From Trebouxia sp. TZW2008 (Eukaryota; Chlorophyta; Trebouxiophyceae; Trebouxiales; Trebouxiaceae), in the NCBI GenBank assembly GCA_002118135.1, contig BDIU01000200.1, forward strand, positions 62,001-126,000: a stretch of DNA of 64,000 bases. Reading direction: 5' to 3'. Below the pieces are notes generated by a model, which was given only the letters and a program-made list of their open reading frames with translations, was not told where the DNA came from and made no database searches. Shown one piece after another: positions 1 through 11,669 of the stretch (positions are counted from its first letter, which is position 1; every line of letters begins with the position of its first letter). The translations under genes were made by a program, and so were the position numbers.

Positions 1-600
1 GTATTTAGCGTAGATCAGGTATGCTTTGCTGCAGCAGTGATGCTGTCTCTCATTGCGCTTGCGTACATCAATATACGCTGTAACACCATCTACAACATCT
101 ATGTCTTTAGTGTAGATCAGGTATGCTTTGCTGCACTGATGCTGGTTGCACTTGCAAACATCAGTATACGCCGTGACACCATCTGCAACATCTATGTCTT
201 TCGTGTAGATCAGGTATGCTTTGCTGCAGCAGTGATGCTGTCTCTGCTTGCGCTTGCAAATATCAATATACGCCATAACACCATCTACGTATTCTGCATA
301 GATCAGGTTTGCTTTGCTGCAGCAGTGATGCTGTCTCTGGTCGTGCTTGCAAACATCAAAATACAACGTAACACCATACACAACGTGTACGTATTCAGCG
401 TAGATCAGGTACACTTTGCTGCACTGATGGTGTCTCTGGTTGCGCTTGCAAACGTCAATATACGCCGTAACACTTCCTACAACATCTACGTATTCTGCAC
501 AGATCAAATATGCTTTGCTGCAGCAGTGATGCTGTCTCTGCTTGCGCAAACATCAAAGCAGCTTGAGTCACCTGTACTGACCACGCGCATGCAGCAAGGT
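1..600 (+). repeat. Tandem array, about 98-base period, six copies
   Basis: Six imperfect copies of a unit containing a gtatgctttgctgcag-like core start near 19, 121, 214, 307, 408 and 507. Spacing is 93-102 bases. Each copy carries a pyrimidine-rich run ending in CAG, as a splice acceptor would, followed by gtgatgctgtctctg. Only the last copy (from about 524) continues into a different sequence ending at a possible donor near 598. The other five look like decayed copies of the 5' edge of that putative exon plus intron. A second, shorter-period repeat of tggcacaat-type sequence follows at about 630-745. Confidence 0.75.
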
Positions 601-1075
601 GACTGGGGTTGTGGATTTAGATCGCTGTTGATTACATGGCACAATTGGTGTTGTCCGCGTGGCACAATTGCTGTGATTCGCATAACACAATCGCTGTTGT
701 TTGCATGGCACAATCGCTGTTATTTGTATAATACAATCGCTGCAGAGGCTGCGCTCAGATCCTGTAAGTTACCTTTGTATCTGTCCTGGTAGTACGCTTT
801 GTATGTACCATTAATGTGTTGTTTTATGGAAGTGTCATGTGTGTGCTCTTGTCATGGGCTTTTTGCACAGAATGAGAATCTATCAAATCTGTCTAAGGTT
901 TTTGCCTGGAGACTGTAGCCTCACAAAAAAATCCCCAGCAAAAAAAGAGATCAGGCAGTATTCGGCTGCCTTTTGAACACAACGATCATGATGAACATAA
1001 CATACTATGTGAAAATGAAATCCAAAAGATGGTAACGTGGTTCACTTCTGTTGAACTCGTCTGTTTGATCTGCAG

Positions 1076-1339
1076 GCAGCACAGTCGCGGCAGCAGCAGT
1101 ATCTTCTACAACAACAACAACGTGAGCTGCAGAAATTGTCAGGACAGCAACAGAGGACCACTGCAAAGGATGCCATCAGCGATGTTGCAGCGGCAACCCC
1201 AGAGTCATCAAAGGACGCTATGATGAATGAAGCTGCATCAGATGCATCCAATGGCAACGGCGGTCCTCTAAACAATGGTTCGTCAAAACAAGGAAGCCGC
1301 AGCAAGACATCTAAGCAGAAGGTCAAGGCGAAGCGCTGA
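1076..1339 (+). CDS. Last exon of an unknown Q-rich nuclear-type protein (5' part not resolved)
   Basis: The exon begins after an acceptor (gatctgcag) and runs 88 codons to TGA in phase 0. The peptide opens with a glutamine-rich stretch (SRQQQYLLQQQQRELQKL), then a Ser/Asn/Gly-rich segment, and ends in a lysine/arginine-rich tail (SKQKVKAKR) that could be a nuclear localisation signal. Upstream exons are uncertain: an 18-base exon at 746-763 keeps phase 0, but I could not join it in phase to the exon-like piece at 524-598. The family is not recognised. Confidence 0.55.
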   Translation, partial: AAQSRQQQYLLQQQQRELQKLSGQQQRTTAKDAISDVAAATPESSKDAMMNEAASDASNGNGGPLNNGSSKQGSRSKTSKQKVKAKR

Positions 1340-2027
1340 TTGTGTACTTTTGGCTGCTGTTTCTGTTGATGGACTTTGGTTGATTTGGGTGTTGTTGTGA
1401 ATCGTGCTATGGTGTTTGTGATGGTGTGACAACTTTGTCGTGGACATTCCAACAGACGCAAGCAGAGAGTGGGATTGCTGTGGCCTTTTGAGGGTTTTGT
1501 CCATTGCAGACAGGCCTTGCACATGGAGGCATCTCACAGCATTTTCAGGCTGAACCGCTCTGCCAGGCCAGTCTTCTGTCGAAGCTAGCTGCTTATGATG
1601 ATCTGAGCATCATGATGAGCATTGCACTGCGGCAGTTGTGGTCAGGCGTGCAAGACATTGTCAGCTTGCCAGCACTGATTGTCAAGTAGGCAAGGCACAA
1701 CATTGATGACATCATTCTTAGTTTTTGTGACTGCAGATGTATGTCACTTGTCAGCAGTCTCGTCGACCTCTCACAAAGTACTGAACAGACAGCTGAAAGC
1801 TCAACAGCGTCAGCGCTCCAAAGCTTAAAGTTTCAACGGTGTCAGGCTCAAAAGCTGTCCAATGTCTGCACATATGTCTGCATCGCTGAAACATGGCGTG
1901 AACTACTGAAGGTTGCAGACACATGGCTCTACAAGATAGATAATTGAGCGTCATCATATCCTTCGCGGGGCGGGAGGGAATGCAGAGCGAGGCAAAAGCT
2001 GTTGTGACGGAAGCTGGATAAGTCAGA
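1340..2027. other. Intergenic, no gene recognised
   Basis: Only short unsupported reading frames are present. No RNA gene or repeat was noticed. It separates two genes on the + strand and presumably holds the promoter of the methyltransferase gene at 2028. Confidence 0.5.
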
Positions 2028-2949
2028 ATGGTGAATCAAGCAGCATTGACCCTGTCTGTGACGCCAAGAGCTCTGCTGTACTGTTTCGCGATCTGCTTAA
2101 CCATCGTTGTTGGCGCCTGGACGCTGCCACCGCGCCCCACAGGCTCTGCAGTTACTGCACCTCCTGCACGCGGCAACACAAGCAGATCGATCTCGCTGTC
2201 TCACAGCGTCACACACCCGCGGTGTCGTCAGGTTTTGCTGCCGTTAGACACCAGGGGCAAGTTGGCAACAATCTTAGAATCAGAGCAGGCACATGTCGGT
2301 GTCGAGATCGGTGTCCAGGCGGGGTATTTTGCGGAAACAATATTGCGGCAGTGGAGTCACAACACCAAGTACTATCTGGTGGATATCTGGGCGCCGCTGA
2401 CCAACTACTTAGACGCTGCCAACGTCGGTAAGCTATTGATGCAACTGCGCCGTTTGCACTTTGCACTTGACATAAACATCCCTCAACTCGTCAACATCCC
2501 AACACATGTCAGCCGCCGTTGATGTAAGCGCAGAACAAGATGAGCAGAATCGAATATTCAGACAGGCACAGGAAAACCTGAAGCCATACAGCAATCAGAC
2601 TGTTTTCCTGAAGATGACCACACTTGAGGGAGCTGAGCACATTGAAGATGACTCTGTTGACTACATATACGTAGATGCACGCCATGACTACTGTGGAGTC
2701 AGACAAGATCTTGATGCGTACTGGCCCAAATTGAAACATGGCGGCATTCTAGCAGGTCACGATTTTGTCACAAACGCTGAATTGCAAGATATGAGTCCAG
2801 ACCAGGACTGGAGTTTGTGTCAAGATGGAACAAGGAATGAAGCAGCAGTTCTGGGAGCTGTCACAGATTTTGCGCAACAGCACAACCTGCAATTGTCAGT
2901 AACCTACCGTGAGGAGTTCCCAACATGGTTTGCGCGCAAACCCTGCTGA
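2028..2949 (+). CDS. Membrane-anchored class I methyltransferase (Methyltransf_24-like), 2 exons
   Basis: Exon 1 is 2028-2427 and exon 2 is 2513-2949. The donor is gtaagc, the acceptor catgtcag, and the join is phase 1, giving 278 residues. Residues about 14-32 (ALLYCFAICLTIVVGAWTL) form one hydrophobic segment near the N-terminus, so a signal anchor in the secretory pathway is likely. VGVEIGVQAGYFAETIL is the SAM-binding glycine-rich motif. YYLVDIWAP and DYIYVDARHDYCGVRQDL, then KHGGILAGHDF, match the pattern of small SAM methyltransferases of the Methyltransf_24 type. The substrate cannot be told from sequence. The ATG is the first in frame before the hydrophobic segment. Confidence 0.85.
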
Positions 2950-5656
2950 GATGAGAGTAGGGCTAAGGCTTTGAGCTCTGCCCCGTATTCCAATCAAGAG
3001 ACAGCTCATAACGCTGTCATGCAGTCAGCTAGGCGACAGCACGTACTGCAAGGTTGTGCTTGCCCATGTCATGACCCCTAGGTGATCAAGAATGTCATGC
3101 TGGAACCAGCGCAGCAACATCAAAAATCAGCTTGTTGAAGAATCGGCCAGCAGTAAGTTTTTCAGCCAGCAATGAGTTTGGGGGTTGCAGCAGCTGTTGG
3201 CATGGCATCCATCAGCAATGCCTTACAGTTTCATGGTGTTCATTCCACCGTACCGATTCTGCTATATCTGCAACAATTGCCATTCAATGCTTGGGTCATA
3301 ACATCTTTGCTTGTCGTTCAGTGTTTTTCTTAAGCAAGATGCTTCTGTCCTGTCGCTGTTGGTTCAGCATTGTTGTGTCTGAGAACAACATGTGCATGCC
3401 AGAATGTGCTGAGCCTGATGGCTCTCATGGCTCTGTCTGTTCAGTCGAATCAGTCACAAAATTTGCTTCAGTATTATTAGTTGCATTGCCATTACTGGTG
3501 CTGCTCTCTGACTTATCTCAAAATTGTGCTGATGCCGTTTGCGCCGTTTGTCATGTGTCTCATGCTTAACATAGCCCGTGGTCAACAGCAGTGCTCTTGT
3601 ACTCCTGTGAAAGGAGCCTTAAATGTGCTGAAGACTGACCAACTAGAATTCCACGTGTGTTGTAGCCTCTAAGTTTGCTGATTTATACTTATGCTTCACC
3701 CGCAACAATGGAGTGTGCGCAAGTTTTGGCTGTCAGACTTCAGTGTTTTGCTGCTTTCGCATTTGTATATCGTTGAGTTGATGGCAGGTATGTATCACAA
3801 TAGTACGATTCAACCATGTTCGCTAATCAATGACCAGAGGCATTCACAGGCTTTTACAAGCATATGTGCTGACATTATGTGCACATGCTGACATTATGTG
3901 CAACAACAACAACCTTAGCAGCCAGCCCGGCCACTGCTCTGATCAAGAACAGCCTGCTGACAGGCAAGTTGACCGAGCTGCATGTATACAATTGTCTGAC
4001 AACTTTTGATGCAGCTTTTCTTTTCTTTTTCAATTGAGACGCTCTTGCTTGAGTGAACTTGACTTTGCTGCACATCTCAGCTTTCCCTTGTTCAAAATTA
4101 TACAGTTGCGGACCCTGAGCTTTGCTTTGCGACACGTTACACTGAACATGTTCACGCGTGCAGCATCTTTCTCATGATCATTAGAGTCTGAAATTAAGCC
4201 AATAACGTGCAGGCTTTCGTGACTGCGGGATAGTTTACATGACATGGCCGAATTGCCATACAAACAGGCGGACCAGCGCATGGTGCCTCACACTTTCGAC
4301 ATATTTGGAATCGCATCAACCATCACGACATGAACATGATGGCAAAGTCGAATGGAGCGTCATTACCCGCCACGCCAGAGCTGACATTGATGCTTTTTCT
4401 GCATTGGCTGATCTTCTCACGATATTGAAACACAGAAAATCAGATTCATAGACATGCGGCAATCAGGTGAACATGTGGCTGATGCATCAAATGATTATGA
4501 TCAGCAGCTGTGGCAAAGCAAAACGTTCTTTCCGTACATGTACAAAAGCACGGACGGCCAGGAAAGACAGTCACAACTCAAAGTGGGAGTTGACCCAACA
4601 AATTTAAAGGGCTGGGCCAAGGACATGAAAATTGGACTGGTTTGCAAGACAGCTGCAGACATTGCTAATGGTGCTGGGGCAGATTCTGATAGAGTCAACA
4701 GACTGTAGCTAATGGTTTGGTGGGCTGACACTCAGAGCAGGTCTTACGCTTTAGCACATCTGGCAAAGTATATTGATGTGCAAGCAATGCTGGCAGAATT
4801 GGGCAAAAACAGCTGGAGACACAACCACCGCTTCAGAAGGGGTGCAATTACTGTGGATGAAGCATGATGTGATGCCTTGCTCAATGCCGTAGCTCCCTGG
4901 GCCTCCTGCCGTTTCAGAGTTGTCACACAGAAGACTAAAAGTCCTGCAAACCATGCAGAAACTTGCCAAGGCCTACTAGCAAGCTTTGCCTGTCAACCTG
5001 CTGAAACATGGCATGAGTCTAGTGGCAAGTCTACCAAGTATTGTGGAGGTCATGGGGACATGTGAATGTGCCTCCTTCTTCAACAGTATACTGCAAGCAG
5101 ACAGCGTGGAGCTCCACATGATGCAACACATTGCCTATCTTGCAAAATGGCAGCAAGCTGATGCTTCCAAAGCAAAGTCTGGACAGGTAGCTCACCATGC
5201 AACTAGCATCAGCACAGATTGCTGAGGGACAAGACAGCAAACACAGCCAAGATCTGCAAAAGCAGCAAAATTGTCAGCCAAGAACTTGCGGAAGATTTGC
5301 TGACAGAAATGCAGGGCTGCTTGAAACAGCTCTATGACAACTCTGCAGTTGGGAACCTAGAGGCTGTGCCTCAATTGACTGCCGAAAAGATTGTAGCAAT
5401 GCACATCAGGCAAGGACCAGACAGATTGCAAGACAGCTGTGATGGTGTGCCTGCCTACTAGCACAACTGCAAATGGCAGTTGCAGATGCTCATGTGGGTG
5501 CTTCGCAAGATGTTCACCCTTCCTACAGACTATTGACCTGTCACAATCATTTCATGTCAATTGTAGCCTTTGCATGCAACACTAAGAGAAGCTGCCAAAC
5601 CATGATGCATTTAATCTCAAAACAGCAAGGCAATACCATGATAAGTTCACAATAAT
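2950..5656. other. No gene recognised
   Basis: Many medium reading frames overlap on both strands, but none shows a recognised domain or a phase-consistent exon chain. A minus-strand stretch at about 4130-4230 reads like a helical exon (SHESLHVIGLISDSNDHEKD) and could be a distal exon of the minus gene at 5957-7307. I could not connect them. Confidence 0.4.
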
Positions 5657-5661
5657 TCAGC

Positions 5662-5912
5662 TATGAGTGTTGCAGATGAGTCTGGTCATGGTTGCTTTCT
5701 TTCAGGGGAAGTCTGTCAATGTGCCAGGCATCCGAAGCAGCGGCACATGAGATGGCAGGCTCATCTACAATACCCACAGATGAATCTGTCACATCTATGG
5801 GTATTGTAGATGAGCCTGTCACCTCACTTGCCGCTGCTTGGGATGCCTACCACATTGCCAGACTTTCCTTAGACAAAACAAACCATGACCATGACAAGTG
5901 TTATCACACTCA
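5662..5912. repeat. Long foldback (inverted repeat), arms about 120 bases, loop about 9 bases
   Basis: The left arm 5662-5782 and right arm 5792-5912 are inverted copies. The innermost part is best matched, with a 21-base perfect inverted match around tctacaataccca, and the match decays outward (for example ggcatccgaagcagcggca against its partner ggcatcccaagcagcggca). A transcript would fold into a hairpin of about 250 bases. It lies beyond the last exon I can place for the minus-strand gene at 5957-7307. It could be a non-autonomous foldback element or a small-RNA precursor. Confidence 0.8.
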
Positions 5913-5956
5913 CAAGGAGACCAACTTTGCCACCTCATTGTACTGCAGACCCTGAC

Positions 5957-7307
5957 CTTTTGATCCTCAACCAGCTTCTCATCTGCAAGTGACAACTTAA
6001 GCTGGAAGCCACTTTGCAAACAACCACCAAAACCCCTGGGACGAAGGATATGCCTCCGCATATTTGAGACCTGCAAGCTGACATGAACCTTGTGCACCTT
6101 GGTGTTGTCAACTGGCACAAATTTTGATTGTCATGGTCTCTCAAGCTTCTCACATCAATGAGGATGAGCTGGGCTTGAGCGTGGGAAGATGCAACTAGGA
6201 CATGATTCACCTGTCTTGGGTTGTGTCTTTGCCTGAATGTCAGCATTGAAGATTGTGCGGCTCATTCCATTTGCGTCAAAAGCTGGAATCACACCATTGA
6301 GTGTCTTCAACACTAGGCCCTCATCAGCCAAGCTCTTATCTAAAGCTTTCACATCCAGTCTTCCATTGTATAGAGTGACAGTGTATGACTTCCCATCTCC
6401 AACGTGCACGGAGACATCTTGTGTAGATGGCATGTTTAGCGAATGCAATTGAGAGCGCTGTTCTCTTGACAGTCGTGTTGAGATAACACAGTCAGTCGGT
6501 AGGAACAGTTTGATAGCCTGCGGCGTGCCGCCAGCTAAGCATGTGTAATGGATGATGATGCATATGTAATGCAATAGTGATGGTGAGTAATGAGGAGAGT
6601 AGTAAGGCCTTGCGGCGTTACAGCATACTGTCAATGACATCATCTGCAAGGCATCAGCATGCTATAAGACCCCAAACATAATTTCTAATCAACAAAAGCA
6701 ACAAAGGCAGAAAGTAGGTAAGCTAGACGAGTCACCACTCAACAGCCAAGCATAAAATTGCACATGCTTATCTTGTGACTGTAAGCTCTGCCATATCGAG
6801 AAGGTGTAACTCAGAGACAAGAATGATGAGGCAAGCCTCAGCTAGAAAGAATGCAGATGCAGTTAGCCTGTGTGCCTTATGTAATGCATCAATCTGTGCC
6901 TCAAAGCTTCCAACTTGTCTGTTGCAAAGTCAAGATGTTGTTTGCAAGAACAATGTATAAATATGATAGGCCACTAGGAGGGACAGTCACATTTGAAACC
7001 TTATACCAAGTATAACACCGACAGCAGCCTCCTGATGGTCTGAAACCTTGAGAGCATCAGGACATTTCAAAAGTGTTAGTAGAGCTGCAGCAACTCAGTG
7101 GCAAAGGCAGCGTGGCAGGCACTGATCACCTGACGCCTGGCCTAGCAGCCTGTTCTGCTGCTCAAGTAGAAGAATTTCTTTCTTGTACAGGTCCAACAGC
7201 CGTTGACGCAGAAAAGGTATATCTGCTGGCTCCTGAGCTGCAGCAAGAGCCTTCTCCAGAACGTCTATCTTCTCGCAAATTGTCTCCAGCTGACTGGGAG
7301 TCGTCAT
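5957..7307 (-). CDS. Unknown coiled-coil protein, first three exons (3' end not resolved)
   Basis: Exons read on the minus strand are 7307-7130, 6534-6211 and 6111-5957. All joins are in phase (1, 1, then 0). The start is MTTPSQLETICEKIDVLEK. Residues about 5-58 form a charged coiled-coil (LLDLYKKEILLLEQQNRLL). They are followed by AIKLFLPTDCVISTRLSREQ and a compact-looking segment (DVSVHVGDGKSYTVTLYNGR ... LADEGLVLKTLNGVIPAFD ... IFNADIQAK). The last exon ends LADEKLVEDQK before a gtcagg donor. Further exons should lie below 5940, but the foldback intervenes and I could not follow the chain. The family is not recognised. Confidence 0.55.
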
Positions 7308-7990
7308 CTTGAAGCAGATATCGATTTGTCCCAGCACCTGAAGATGCAGGCAAAGGATCTCAAGTGCGGAATGTAAGTCACAGTCTGTGACAACTCAGAA
7401 GCTGAGGCACGGCGTCAGTGCAGAATTACATAAGTGGAGGGCAAGACCTGACGTGTGGATCTGCTTGACACGCTGCGACCAACATTTGACAAACAGTGTG
7501 AGCAGAGAATTCAGAGTCTGACGTCATCAGACTTTCGCTGTTGTGCCTAGCAAGTGCAAAACACAACAGAACAGAACTACCGAGGACGACTGCTTAGACG
7601 CGTCAAAAGTGCACCAGATACCAGGCTGCTTTGCAACAGCAGTCAACGCTTGACTTGCCATGTTGTGTTTGAGCTCAGTTCTTGGCTCAGCTGCAGTTGG
7701 AAGGGTGACGCATCTCCGTGAAGGGCCACCGCTCCACCGAATTCGGCGGGATTGGTCACGTGTAGGATAAAGCTGACTAATCTGACAAATAATAACGCAC
7801 CGCAGATCCACCTTGACCTTCCGTAAACTGTTACACTAGTTGCAACCTTCCGTAACCTCTTAGAAAATGATGTCACCTTGCTCCTACAAGTCGGTGTTCT
7901 GCAGCATGGCGCTCGCAACCAGTGCGTCTTTCGGCGCGCATACACTTGTGCGCTCAGCGTCTTTGCAAGGCCTCGCGAGCAACTCCGATC

Positions 7991-10743
7991 ATGTCTGCAA
8001 ACGGCGCAATTGGCTTCTGGAACACGAAAGACGTCAGCCAGACATATGCAAACAATAACGTAGACTTTTTCAAGCCAAACACAGACAAAGTTATGCAGCT
8101 GGCTGAGGAGCTTGTTGACCGGGCCACAGCGAGAAACATCCTAGACTTGGCCAGCGGGACCGGCAATCCAGCGATTCGCCTCGCTTTGGCATTCCCAGAA
8201 TGCAAAGTTCATGCGACAGGTGACGCACCTCCGTCACGGCGTCACTCAAGCCGCGTTCTCGTCTTGAGTTGGTTGTAACCTGAAGTAGATCTTGCAGACC
8301 TGGCACCCGCCATGTTAAAGCTGCTGAACGCCACAGTCAGCAATTTGAAGGTTCCCAACATATCAAGCAGCATAGCTAATGCTGAAGATCTTTCATTTGC
8401 CGACGATGCATGTTATGATGCCATCACGTTCAGTCTGGGCTTGCAACTTGTCAAAGACACTGCAAAGTAAGCTTTGAACTTGCTTTACAACTCACACTGA
8501 TCGTCAATGCATTCTATATTTGCACAACAGCTGCAAGACAACAAGACAACAACAAGTGACTATACAGGATCAGCCTCAGCCTAAGCCCTTGGGGCTCCCT
8601 TGTGTTGCAAGATAAGTGGAAGCCATTGCAATTTCAAGATACTAGACCAGACTTGGCATGCAGGTGCTTGTCTGAATGTGCGAGGGTGCTGAAGCCAGGT
8701 GGGCCCATCATCATTGCTGTTCCAGGTCCAGTCACCAAGACTGATGGCGCCAGGGTCACTAAAGAAGTGCACGACAGGTGAGTCCAGGCACCAATTGCAT
8801 CCTCAGCGATGGCTTGTGACAGCTGGCAAGCCTTGTGTAAGCTCAAGATTGCATACCTCAAAACAAAGCACAGTAAGCTCTTGCCATAAGGATACACGAT
8901 ACAAGAATTTTTTCGATGTAAGAACAGCGCAACTGGGAACCAAGCACTGCAGTTCGACCACAGTGGTGGTTCTGAGTAACGTAAGGATATGTTTCTTGGT
9001 GACCTATGCCGTTGTTGTAACAAGAGATTACTGTACCTGCTATGATGATCATCATGTGCACAAAGTTCTTTCCTGAGTCTGAGCTAAGCTCATCTTGGCT
9101 GCTCCTGGAGTAAGCATGATATATACAAGCAATGCTGTCATGTGTGCAAGTGCATCGGTACATGCATTCGACGAGTGGGCAGCTCCAACATTGGGCAGCT
9201 TCAACATACGCCTCTGTGCACAGTTGCCTATTGGTGTGCACTTTTACTTCTTGTGTGAAAGGCGCTCAGAAATCTGCGTAAAACATTGCATTACAGCTGC
9301 AATGAATAGGGCTGCAGAGCTCAAGTGCACACACCACAGTCCGAGACAGGCCATATAACAGCCTTTAGCATGTTTGTGTAGAACAAAAACAACCTTGCCT
9401 GGTGCTCAGGACTTGCCTCAATTGCCCCATGGCTAGATGTCAATGCCATGGGGACCAGTGACAAGCGCAGATCAGCAAAGCATGCAAAGCAGCGTTCTGC
9501 AGCTGCAGTTCCCTGGTAAGACTCAAATGTCTTGTTAGAAGCTACCCAACAGCCTCTCATTTCCTTGAAAACACATGTTTTGTTGGCATGCAGGGTGATT
9601 CCAAATGACCCATGGCTAGATGTGAATGCGATGGGCACTGGTGACACACTCAAGAGAGCTGCACAGGAAGCTGGGTTCCAAGTGCTTCAGCAGTTTGAAG
9701 TCAATAATCCCATCACAGGCACCATGGAACAGATGAAGGCAATCAGCATCAAGGGGCTACTGTCTGCAGGCCTTAAGGCTGAAGATGAGCAACGGAAGTG
9801 AGTCATACTGTTGCATCAACAAGCGCTGCATGAATCAGCTTTGATGCCGAATGCTCAATGGTGTTGCTGCTCTAAAGATGAACTAGCTGCATATATATAC
9901 ATAGCGTGCACTGTTCCAGCTTACGGCTCAGGCTATTGCATGGCTCTGCCATGGACACCGCCCCTCAATGAGCATGCATAATAAGCATAATCATGAATGG
10001 TTACACGTTCCAGCACATGTGCTCAGTGCGTGTGGCCCAAGTCCTATTCCGCCAGGCCAGCTTGTCCTGGGAGTCACGATAAGGACGGTTGACGTTCAAC
10101 ATGTGAAAGTCAGATTTTGAGTATGCATGATTGTCAGCAACAGCAGACATAGACAAGTTGCATCATGCGCTGACTACTCTCCTACATGCTGTTGCACTGT
10201 CAGGCAGAGAAGCCAACAGCATGCATTGATTGCTTTGAAGCTTGTTTCGTCCCCGAATATTGCGTGCCTGTGCTGGAGCATGCAACTGGCCATCCCATAC
10301 CAGCTTGCAAGTAGTGTCTAGCAATCTGATGCAGTGAATCACCATACATGATGCTCATTGCAGTGAATCGCCACATGGCATACTCAACATACAATACGCA
10401 ACAGGTAATATATGATATTCGAGTGGTATTCAAGAGTACAAACCACTGAGATGCAGTGTAAAATTGCAAAATACGCAATGCATTGGCGCCAAGCTGCGAT
10501 ACGCAATACTTAAGTGTTTTTAAATATCAATCAGTCAAAGCAAAAGTATGGTGATTTGCTGCTCGTATTCAATTTGCCTGCTGTAGGAAGAGCCATGGTG
10601 CAGATGCAAAGTCCTGCTTTGCAGAAGCTGAACAGGTCCTGGAGGAGCTTGCTAGAGAGTACGGCTGGGTGCAGGCAGACGGCTCTGCGCATCTTGCAAG
10701 CAATGTTGCAGTTGTGTTGAGCGCTATCAAACCTAAGGCCTGA
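7991..10743 (+). CDS. Class I SAM-dependent methyltransferase (Methyltransf_11/UbiE-like), 5 exons
   Basis: Exons are 7991-8219, 8289-8466, 8664-8777, 9594-9797 and 10587-10743. Phases 1, 2, 2, 2 all match and give 293 residues. SAM motif I is ILDLASGTGNPAIRLA (about residues 50-65). After the first join come HATDLADLAPAMLKLL and the motif II/III region AEDLSFADDACYDAITFSLG. CARVLKPGGPIIIAVPGP is the usual post-motif III loop. The C-terminus (SHGADAKSCFAEAEQVLEELAREYGWV) is helical. Substrate unknown. The third intron holds a MITE and a decayed copy of the exon 4 start. Two decayed copies of the last exon follow the stop. Confidence 0.88.
8871..9033. mobile_element. Pogo/Tigger-like MITE, copy 1
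   Basis: The sequence begins CAGTAAGCTCTTG and ends GAGATTACTG followed by TA, with an internal ttgggaaccaagcactgca-like core. It shares ends and core with 23212-23374 and with the inverse copy at 51157-51329. It lies in the third intron of the methyltransferase gene. Non-coding. The left flanking dinucleotide is CA rather than TA, so the target duplication has decayed. Confidence 0.65.
9424..9475 (+). repeat. Decayed copy of methyltransferase exon 4 start
   Basis: The stretch ccccatggctagatgtcaat...gggaccagtgac repeats the 5' part of exon 4 (PWLDVNAMGTGD at about 9606-9645) about 180 bases upstream of it. The copy reads PWLDVNAMGTSD and then diverges. It lacks an exon role in the phase-consistent model. 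Confidence 0.75.
10003..10085 (+). repeat. SINE-like dispersed repeat, copy 1
   Basis: Contains ttccagcacatgtgct, then gtgtggcccaagtcct, then ccgccaggccagctt. The same order of blocks occurs at 61608-61695 and 63705-63795 (+) and inverted at 21672-21765. ggcccaagtcc differs from the tRNA B-box consensus ggttcrantcc at two T-to-C positions. It lies in the last intron of the methyltransferase gene. Confidence 0.6.
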
Positions 10744-10825
10744 CTAGCGCTTGCTTATATTGCAAGTAAACAGTTGTCAGCTCAGAGACAAACAAAAAAA
10801 ATCTGTTTCAGAATGGTAACAGGGC

Positions 10826-11045
10826 TGGGTGCAGGCAGACAGCTCTGTACACCTTGCAAGCAATGTTGCAAGCAATGTTGCAGTTGTGTTGAGTGCTGTA
10901 AAATCCAAAGCCTAGTTGAGATGCACATATATTTTGAGCCAGGACTAGCGTCAGCTAAGCAATGAGTAGATCAGGCAGAAGGCTTTGCGCACCTTCACAG
11001 CAATGTCTGCAGTTGTGTTGAGGCTTGTCAACCCAAAGGCCTAGC
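10826..11045 (+). repeat. Two decayed tandem copies of the methyltransferase last exon
   Basis: The last-exon block GWVQADGSAHLASNVAVVLS (about 10666-10725) recurs at about 10826-10915 with a small internal duplication of gcaagcaatgtt, and still ends in a stop after SAVKSKA-like coding. It recurs more decayed at about 10969-11045. Spacing is roughly 150 bases. They lie after the stop codon and are probably 3' UTR or flank. Confidence 0.8.
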
Positions 11046-11344
11046 AGTGACATGCATCTGGATTAAACAATTTTGTCAGCTAGGAGGAATTTGTTCGTGG
11101 CCACTGCGTCAGGCCAAGACAAACTGTCTTATTGAATGCTACTTTTGTGAATACAATTGTTGTTATCACATTGTTGGATGGAATTGCAAGTTAGATTCCA
11201 AGAATCAAGCTGAACATCAGAGATAGCTGGATTAATTCATCTTGATTCACTTGCATTGCAACAGAAGAATTATGTAAGCAGCTGAATGAGCTGTTGCAAT
11301 GCCAACGAGTCAACCATCATGTTACTGTTGCAATATTCTGTGTG

Positions 11345-11665
11345 ACTTGCCCACAGAATTCCACCATCGCCACCATTTCTTTTGGCCAATGCCACTGATA
11401 TCCTGCACACTGCCACTGAATCCCTTGCTGATGACATTATCATCCTCCCTACTTCCACTAGAATTCCTTGCCACTGCCGCTGATATCCTCTCCGCTTCCA
11501 CTAAAGATCCTTGCCAATAAAAGTGCTATCCTCCCCGCTTCCACCATATTCCTTGCCCCTGCCGCTGATATCCTCCACACTTCCACTATATTCCATGCCA
11601 CCGCCCCTGATATCCTTCCTACTTCCACTACATTCCTTGCCAATGCCAGCAAATACTTCTGATAA
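11345..11665. repeat. Minisatellite, about 54-base period
   Basis: Six to seven imperfect copies of a unit with attccttgccactgccgctgatatcc and ttccact. Read on the minus strand it gives a Gly/Ser/Glu-rich repeat frame (SGSGEDISGSGKEF). No flanking exon supports that as coding. Confidence 0.75.
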
Positions 11666-11669
11666 CCAT

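Noticed and set aside
1..590. 251-codon open frame across the tandem array
   Set aside because: It is a by-product of the repeat unit having no stop in that frame; units vary in length and carry splice-like borders, and the frame does not join the supported exon at 1076.
3132..3569. 145-codon plus frame with a hydrophobic C-terminus
   Set aside because: It has no early ATG, Cys/Ser-rich random-like composition, no splice context and no motif.
5756..5820. Perfect palindrome as a bacterial-type terminator
   Set aside because: The window is eukaryotic and the inverted repeat extends to arms of about 120 bases, far larger than a terminator.
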